A DNA stretch of 64,000 nt from NCBI GenBank assembly GCA_021792615.1, contig JAJYUJ010000001.1:1-64000 (forward strand), given 5' to 3'. The position numbers were made by a program, and so were the translations under genes. This document shows positions 60,164 through 64,000 of this stretch, in pieces. The notes beneath the pieces were generated by a model that was given only the letters and a program-made list of their open reading frames with translations, had not been told where the DNA came from and ran no database searches. The DNA is from a bacterium. Its GTDB lineage: Bacteria; JAMCPX01. Each line of letters starts with the position of its first letter. The stretch's first letter is position 1.

Positions 60164-61050
60164 TGCGCTTTGTTTCCGGGTTCCATGCCGGTGAGTTCCG
60201 CGAAGTTATCGCCAAGAAGTTTTTTTTGCACACCCTTGTCCGGGAACAGCCGTTCTATCCTTCGCTTGATGAATCCGTAATCGAATTTTCCGTCGGATGC
60301 ATAAAACCCGAAAGGTCCATCCGTACCGAACAAGCACCGCTCAACACCAAGATAATCAACGACAGCCTTTGTTATGCCGTTGCCCACATAGCTTGTCTGG
60401 GACAGATCGACATAGACGTGTTTGTTGTCTTTAATCCTTTCCCATGTTTCCCGGTACACGGGAAAGCCCGCATGTGCCAGGATAAGCTTTAAATCCGGCA
60501 CCTCTTTCAAAAGGCTGTAAAAATCGCCTTCTTCTCCGAATCCTACATGGATGAGCAAGGGCTTACCTGTTTTTGCTAGCTCCCGGGCAACGGGGGCAAG
60601 CTCGACGGGTTTAAAGTGGTGCCAGAAAGAATGTGCTTTTATGCCGATCATTCCCGGTGTGCTTTTCCATTTCTCGTAGACTGCGGCAGGTGCATTTTTT
60701 CCTCTCGGATTGACGAAGACCCAGCCCGCAAATCTGTCCGGATGCTTGCGTACTGCATCAAAAACCGGGGCGTTATCGGGGTCCTTGTCTATTTTATAGA
60801 TCTTGCCGAGTATATCGATATCGCCGTCGGCATTGAAGTTTGCAACAAGGGATTTACCGATGCCACGCATGCTTTTGTGTGTTAGCAGAAACTGGAGAAG
60901 GCTTACTAGAACGAGCGAAGGTTCTTTAAAGGGTTCGACCATGGGAGCCATGAGTGCTACTTTTTCGACCCCGCTTTTATCCATGCGGCTAATGAGTTCA
61001 TCCGTCTTCATCAGGCGCTCGTCAAGATGGTAGTGACAATCGATAATCAT
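60160..61050 (-). CDS. Amidohydrolase-superfamily metal-dependent hydrolase
   Basis: 296 aa TIM-barrel of the Amidohydro_2 (decarboxylase/lactonase-like) group: N-terminal MIIDCHYHLDERL gives the HxH metal pair; GIKAHSFWHHF, LLIHVGFGEEG, LILAHAGFP and LFGTDGPFG supply further His and the Asp near the C-terminal side. Members hydrolyse lactones or decarboxylate aromatic and related acids. The substrate is not predictable here. Its stop overlaps the methyltransferase start. The promoter region upstream (61051-61169) contains no other gene. Confidence 0.85.
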   Translation of the reverse strand: MIIDCHYHLDERLMKTDELISRMDKSGVEKVALMAPMVEPFKEPSLVLVSLLQFLLTHKSMRGIGKSLVANFNADGDIDILGKIYKIDKDPDNAPVFDAVRKHPDRFAGWVFVNPRGKNAPAAVYEKWKSTPGMIGIKAHSFWHHFKPVELAPVARELAKTGKPLLIHVGFGEEGDFYSLLKEVPDLKLILAHAGFPVYRETWERIKDNKHVYVDLSQTSYVGNGITKAVVDYLGVERCLFGTDGPFGFYASDGKFDYGFIKRRIERLFPDKGVQKKLLGDNFAELTGMEPGNKAQ

Positions 61051-61130
61051 ACAAAACCTCCTTGAGCAAAGATGCCCCGACTATACAATAGGTGCACGGA
61101 ATAAGCAATCTGCAGAGCTTGTGCCGTTAT

Positions 61131-61567
61131 GGCGCATAGTATTAAATTTTGTGTCATTCCCGAGACATTAACCCGAAAAATGCAATAAGGAGGTTTACTT
61201 ATTCGCTCAATCCCGCGATCCGCCTGATATCTATACATTTCCATAGAGAAACGAGATTTCAGTCCTCTGTATGTTTATATGCAATTACCCGGTATGGTTT
61301 CCTCATCGGATTTTCGAAGAATACCTTTATCTGACGCGGGCTTATCGCTCATTGCATAAACCTCCTTATTTTACAATCGCATTTTTCGGGTTAAGAATCT
61401 GGACGTCGTCCCTGCTCAAGCATATCTACGGAGAAGCCCACGGGCAGGAATGACAAGCTCGTTGAGATTGATATGTTTCTACCAATCAATTTCTTCCACT
61501 AAACTAATTTGTATAATTTAAATTAGTCCACTTTTCAACTTAAATGACAGGCGCATAGTATTAAATT
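61131..61567. repeat. 18-bp direct repeats bracketing an inserted segment
   Basis: GGCGCATAGTATTAAATT occurs at 61131-61148 and again at 61550-61567, 419 bp apart. The segment between holds MITE copy C (61170-61392), GTCATTCC near its left edge and its inverse GGAATGAC at about 61449-61456, and an ACTAATTT/AAATTAGT hairpin (61503-61527). The second copy touches the -35 box of tRNA-Ser. It looks like a composite insertion or a local duplication; no gene is in it. Confidence 0.75.
61170..61392 (-). mobile_element. MITE-like element, copy C (223 bp)
   Basis: Best-preserved copy: ends AACCCGAAAAATGCAATAAGG and its inverse at the right (GCATTTTTCGGGTT), flanked by TTAA on both sides. Read on the minus strand, AAGGAGG (in the end repeat) is followed 8 nt later by an ATG opening a 25-codon frame (61352 to 61275, MSDKPASDKGILRK...). 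Copy A has the same frame with four amino-acid changes. It lies between the amidohydrolase gene and tRNA-Ser, which point away from each other. Confidence 0.88.
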
Positions 61568-61593
61568 GACTTATCGAGGATGTTGTATAAAAT
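61566..61593 (+). promoter_or_regulatory. Promoter of tRNA-Ser
   Basis: TTGACT (61566-61571), a 16-nt spacer and TAAAAT (61588-61593) precede the tRNA by 7 nt, as expected for a tRNA transcript starting at or near the mature end. The first two bases of the -35 box belong to the 18-bp direct repeat. Confidence 0.55.
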
Positions 61594-61600
61594 GAAGAAC

Positions 61601-61693
61601 GGAGAGGTACCGAAGTGGTCATAACGGGCCCGCCTCGAAAGCGGGTATCCTGGGCAACCGGGAACGTGGGTTCGAATCCCACCCTCTCCGCCA
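61601..61693 (+). tRNA. tRNA-Ser (anticodon CGA)
   Basis: Full cloverleaf: acceptor GGAGAGG paired with CCTCTCC, discriminator G and encoded CCA; anticodon stem CCCGC/GCGGG with loop CTCGAAA, anticodon CGA reading UCG; T-loop GTTCGAATC; long variable arm TATCCTGGGCAACCGGGA typical of class II serine tRNAs. Length is 93 nt including CCA. Confidence 0.96.
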
Positions 61694-61701
61694 TATACTC
61701 A

Positions 61702-61737
61702 CAGGAAACCCGCGGTTCGTGCACCGCTGGTTTCCTG
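61702..61737. terminator. Strong stem-loop after tRNA-Ser
   Basis: CAGGAAACC/GGTTTCCTG outer stem (9 bp) and GCGGT/ACCGC inner stem (5 bp) with a 6-nt loop, separated by one mismatch. No long T-run follows, but it lies between the tRNA and the convergent CHRD gene and could end both transcripts. Confidence 0.6.
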
Positions 61738-61767
61738 TTCAGCTATGGGGAACGACTGGCATGCAGC

Positions 61768-62271
61768 TTATTTGATCTCGCCCCGGAGTTCTCCGTCAGG
61801 ATGCTGTGTCGTATGCACAACCACGTACATATCCCCGGACTTGATGCCTTCAATAAGCGCACTGACCGGTTTACCGGAAAGCGGTCCTATCAAATCGCTT
61901 GCCGTGATCTTGCCTTCCGCAAGCACGCCGCTGAACCTTCCGTGTTTTTCCATGGGGGCCATGCCTTTATCCGGATAGAGCCATACGACCGGCGGTCCGC
62001 TCGAATCTGCTGACTCCCTGTGAATGTGTGCCATAGTAACGTTGTCGATGTTTCGCACGATGAGCTTGTACGAGAGTACCTTACCGTCCTTGCTGAGGAA
62101 GAATACCGCTTTCCCCGTTGCCCGGGTATCTACTTTCTTTGGTACCACGGTTTTACCGGAAAGATAAGCTGTAAATCTTGTCGACCTGGCGCTTGCCGAA
62201 AGGGCGAGGGCGAATGTTGCAACTACCAGAATAATCAACGAACCCGTTAGCCTTAATGCTTTGTGTTTCAT
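61768..62271 (-). CDS. Exported CHRD-domain protein
   Basis: 167 aa; ATG 62271 has AAGGAGGT 7 nt upstream, the earlier ATG lacks one. Signal peptide ending ALALSASA, then one CHRD domain: FTAYLSGKTVVPKKVDTRATGKAVFFLSKDG, LIVRNIDNVTMAHIHRE, and YVVVHTTQHPDGELRGEI. CHRD domains (named for chordin) in bacteria are extracytoplasmic with unknown role; the HIH and HxxxHPDGELRG stretches might bind metal. Monocistronic. Confidence 0.88.
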   Translation of the reverse strand: MKHKALRLTGSLIILVVATFALALSASARSTRFTAYLSGKTVVPKKVDTRATGKAVFFLSKDGKVLSYKLIVRNIDNVTMAHIHRESADSSGPPVVWLYPDKGMAPMEKHGRFSGVLAEGKITASDLIGPLSGKPVSALIEGIKSGDMYVVVHTTQHPDGELRGEIK

Positions 62272-62438
62272 ACTCTTACCTCCTTGCTTTTTCATGCTTC
62301 ATAGCATAGCCGGCGTAATGTATTAAAACCCCGTATCCCAAAAAGGGATGCCGGTACACATCGGTAATGAAAATATACTATGCATCCAAAAGCATATTAT
62401 CAACCGCCCGGGATCTCATGTAAAACGGGTTTGGGAGG

Positions 62439-63584
62439 TTACAGCCAGTACCGAATGAGGAAGAACATTTTCTCAAGGAGCTTTTCCGTGAACTTCCGGT
62501 TTTTCCATTCGTTGTAATCGAGCTCTTTACAGTTTTTCAGGTCGTAATCAATCAGTGCTTTCATCCCTTTGCTGAAGCCCTCATGCATAACCGCAACATT
62601 GACTTCGAGGTTATGCATGAGGCTTATCCTGTCTATATTGAATGAGCCCACCGTGCTCCAGATGTCATCGATAACAGCAGTCTTTGCGTGCAGCACCGTG
62701 CCCTGCCAGAGAAATATCCGTGCCCCCCATTTCAAAAACCTGCGATACAACTTCCTGCTTGCATACTGTACTGCCGCGATGTCCGATTTTGCAGGGAGGA
62801 TTAAGCAAACGCTCACCCCGCGCTTCAGTGCGTTTTTTAAAACCCTCTGGATGCCCCTGTCCGGCACAAAGTATGCGTTTTCTATAGAGATGTATTCCCT
62901 TGAGTGTTTAATCGAATTTATATAATCCCGGCGAATGATCCGCCTGTTCTTCCGTTCCTTGCTTCCGAGGATCTTCAAAGCCATAGCGCCGCGCGGCTCT
63001 ATCTGCGGGAAAAAACTCCTTGTATCTATCGTCTCTCCGCCTTTGCTGAACCACGTGGAAAGAAAAAGCCTTTGCAGTTCCCTGACTGCCGGTCCTTCGA
63101 CCGCAATGTCCGTGTCCCTCCACGAAACTGCATTTCCGTAAGAATCCGTATACTCATCCGTTAGATTGATGCCTCCGATAAAACCGGTCCTGCCGTCGAC
63201 GATGAGCATCTTTCTGTGGTCCCGGTGAAACCAGCCCCAATGCTTTTTCAAAAACGGCGTGTAGGGGTTAAACTCCAGCAGCTTTACCCTGTTTTCCCTC
63301 AGGTAATCAAAAAAACCATCACCCGTTTCAAGGGAACCTATGGCGTCATAGATCATACATACCGTACACCCCTGCCTGCTCTTTTCCGCAAGGCGGTGTG
63401 CAAATTCCCAGCCTGTATTGTCGCTGGCTATCTTGTAGAATTCGAGGTTGATCGATTCTTGCGCACGTTCCATGGCTTCGAACATTGCGGTAAATGCGGC
63501 GGTACCGTCTTTCAAAATGCGGACACTGTTACCCGGAACGGCTTTCTCAAGAAATGTGTTTATCCACCGTTCCCGACTTCTCAA
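62439..63584 (-). CDS. Phospholipase D-type cardiolipin synthase-like protein
   Basis: Two HKD sites: FHRDHRKMLIVDGRTGFIGG and LHAKTAVIDDIWSTVGSFN, the paired motifs of PLD-type cardiolipin synthases. The start is uncertain; TTG at 63584 is proposed because it overlaps the upstream stop (TTGA), and the ORF further upstream is in another frame of the Fe-S gene. This gives 381 aa, matching ClsB-like soluble forms without N-terminal membrane helices. It would condense phosphatidylglycerol (with PG or PE) to cardiolipin. A longer start would need the upstream gene to be unreal, which is unlikely. Confidence 0.88.
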   Translation of the reverse strand: MRSRERWINTFLEKAVPGNSVRILKDGTAAFTAMFEAMERAQESINLEFYKIASDNTGWEFAHRLAEKSRQGCTVCMIYDAIGSLETGDGFFDYLRENRVKLLEFNPYTPFLKKHWGWFHRDHRKMLIVDGRTGFIGGINLTDEYTDSYGNAVSWRDTDIAVEGPAVRELQRLFLSTWFSKGGETIDTRSFFPQIEPRGAMALKILGSKERKNRRIIRRDYINSIKHSREYISIENAYFVPDRGIQRVLKNALKRGVSVCLILPAKSDIAAVQYASRKLYRRFLKWGARIFLWQGTVLHAKTAVIDDIWSTVGSFNIDRISLMHNLEVNVAVMHEGFSKGMKALIDYDLKNCKELDYNEWKNRKFTEKLLEKMFFLIRYWL

Positions 63585-63979
63585 CGCGTCATGTCCCTGT
63601 ACAGAAGTATCAGTTCTTTCATCTGCAGCCCAGTCGGACAATGGACGAGACAGGTGTCGCACTCTGCACAGGCTTTGAGCAATGAATCCGAATGGAAAAG
63701 TTCGGGTAATAATCTTGAATAGCTGACATAAAGGTATACCGGAGGGACTTCGTGCTTTATCCCTTTGCACTCGGCTATGCAGATACCGCAGTCAATACAC
63801 CATGATAAAGATGGATAGGACGCTCTTGTCTCTCTGCTGACGGGAGCGAGTCCCTTGTACTGGTTCACGAACAGATCATAGCCTTTATACCCCATAAGCC
63901 AGTGCAAGGGCTTCTTGAGGATGTGTACCATCAATCTGTATGCGAGGTTTAAGAGTGCAAGAATGTCTTTTTTACCCAT
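63581..63979 (-). CDS. 2[4Fe-4S] HdrC-like protein
   Basis: 132 aa. Two complete motifs CIDCGICIAEC and CAECDTCLVHCP (CxxCxxCxxxC), about 45 residues apart, with the helical linker YVSYSRLLPELFHSDSLLKA typical of heterodisulfide-reductase C / succinate-quinone-type iron-sulfur subunits. It would shuttle electrons between a flavin protein and a membrane or cysteine-rich partner, not seen here because the window ends 21 nt upstream of its ATG. Its stop overlaps the start of the PLD-type gene, an unexpected pairing. Confidence 0.88.
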   Translation of the reverse strand: MGKKDILALLNLAYRLMVHILKKPLHWLMGYKGYDLFVNQYKGLAPVSRETRASYPSLSWCIDCGICIAECKGIKHEVPPVYLYVSYSRLLPELFHSDSLLKACAECDTCLVHCPTGLQMKELILLYRDMTR

Positions 63980-64000
63980 AGATTACCCTGCCGAAAATAT

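Overview
The window looks like a chromosomal segment of a Gram-negative, probably anaerobic or facultative, bacterium. Evidence for the Gram-negative envelope is lipoprotein signals, a MacAB-type exporter, an AsmA-type protein, a DUF481 outer-membrane protein, an O-antigen-ligase-like protein and a SPOR protein. Gene content (hydrogenase-related membrane complex, many acyl-CoA enzymes, AmrS, EndoQ, a small CxxC protein before argS) fits a deltaproteobacterial/Desulfobacterota-like or Nitrospirota-like lineage, but the phylum cannot be fixed from this window alone. No CRISPR array, prophage or transposase gene was seen. There is one tRNA gene, tRNA-Ser(CGA).

Layout. 1-690: G/C-rich intergenic repeats. 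0.7-3.4 kb: secA. 3.5-6.4 kb: macA-like/ATPase/macB-like exporter. 6.4-10.1 kb: GT87-like and YfhO-like membrane proteins. 10.2-22.2 kb: GH5 lipoprotein, folK, a split GMC alcohol oxidase-like pair, nitronate monooxygenase-like, small Cys protein, argS, SPOR protein, aspS, O-antigen-ligase/TPR protein. 22.6-27.0 kb (minus): acyl-CoA operon (acyl-CoA dehydrogenase, Cys-less thiolase, DUF35 protein, CoA-transferase A and B). 27.1-32.1 kb: MutY-like glycosylase without Fe-S cysteines, DUF3617 protein, acyl-CoA dehydrogenase, second YfhO protein. 32.5-35.0 kb (minus): class II aldolase and second GH5 lipoprotein. 35.1-43.3 kb: DUF481 protein, EndoQ/AmrS (minus), then glucose dehydrogenase, GH15 glucoamylase and MFS transporter. 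43.5-51.1 kb: gatB, AsmA protein, mtnA, ACAD10/11-like dehydrogenase and its APH-type kinase partner. 51.3-58.5 kb: six-gene Hyf/Ehr-like membrane complex. 58.6-59.2 kb: Phd/RelE toxin-antitoxin pair. 59.6-64 kb: methyltransferase, amidohydrolase, tRNA-Ser, CHRD protein, phospholipase D-type synthase and a 2[4Fe-4S] protein.

Main points of interest. (1) The 51.3-58.5 kb operon encodes a complex I/group 4 hydrogenase-like machine whose proton-channel subunits look intact, but whose NuoB-like subunit has Asp at three of the four N2-cluster cysteine positions and whose large subunit has Ser/Ser and Ser/Asn at the four NiFe cysteine positions. No ferredoxin subunit is encoded, so it has no visible redox cofactor. 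(2) A MITE-like element of about 223 bp with AACCCGAAAAATGC ends occurs three times nearly complete, plus several decayed ends; several ends start exactly at the stop codon of a gene. (3) The ACAD + kinase pair matches the two halves of eukaryotic ACAD10/11 and bacterial LvaC/LvaA, predicting 4-hydroxyacyl-CoA use. (4) The 22.6-27 kb operon has a thiolase without either catalytic Cys and an acyl-CoA dehydrogenase with Gln at the catalytic Glu position. (5) The MutY-like enzyme lacks all four cluster cysteines.
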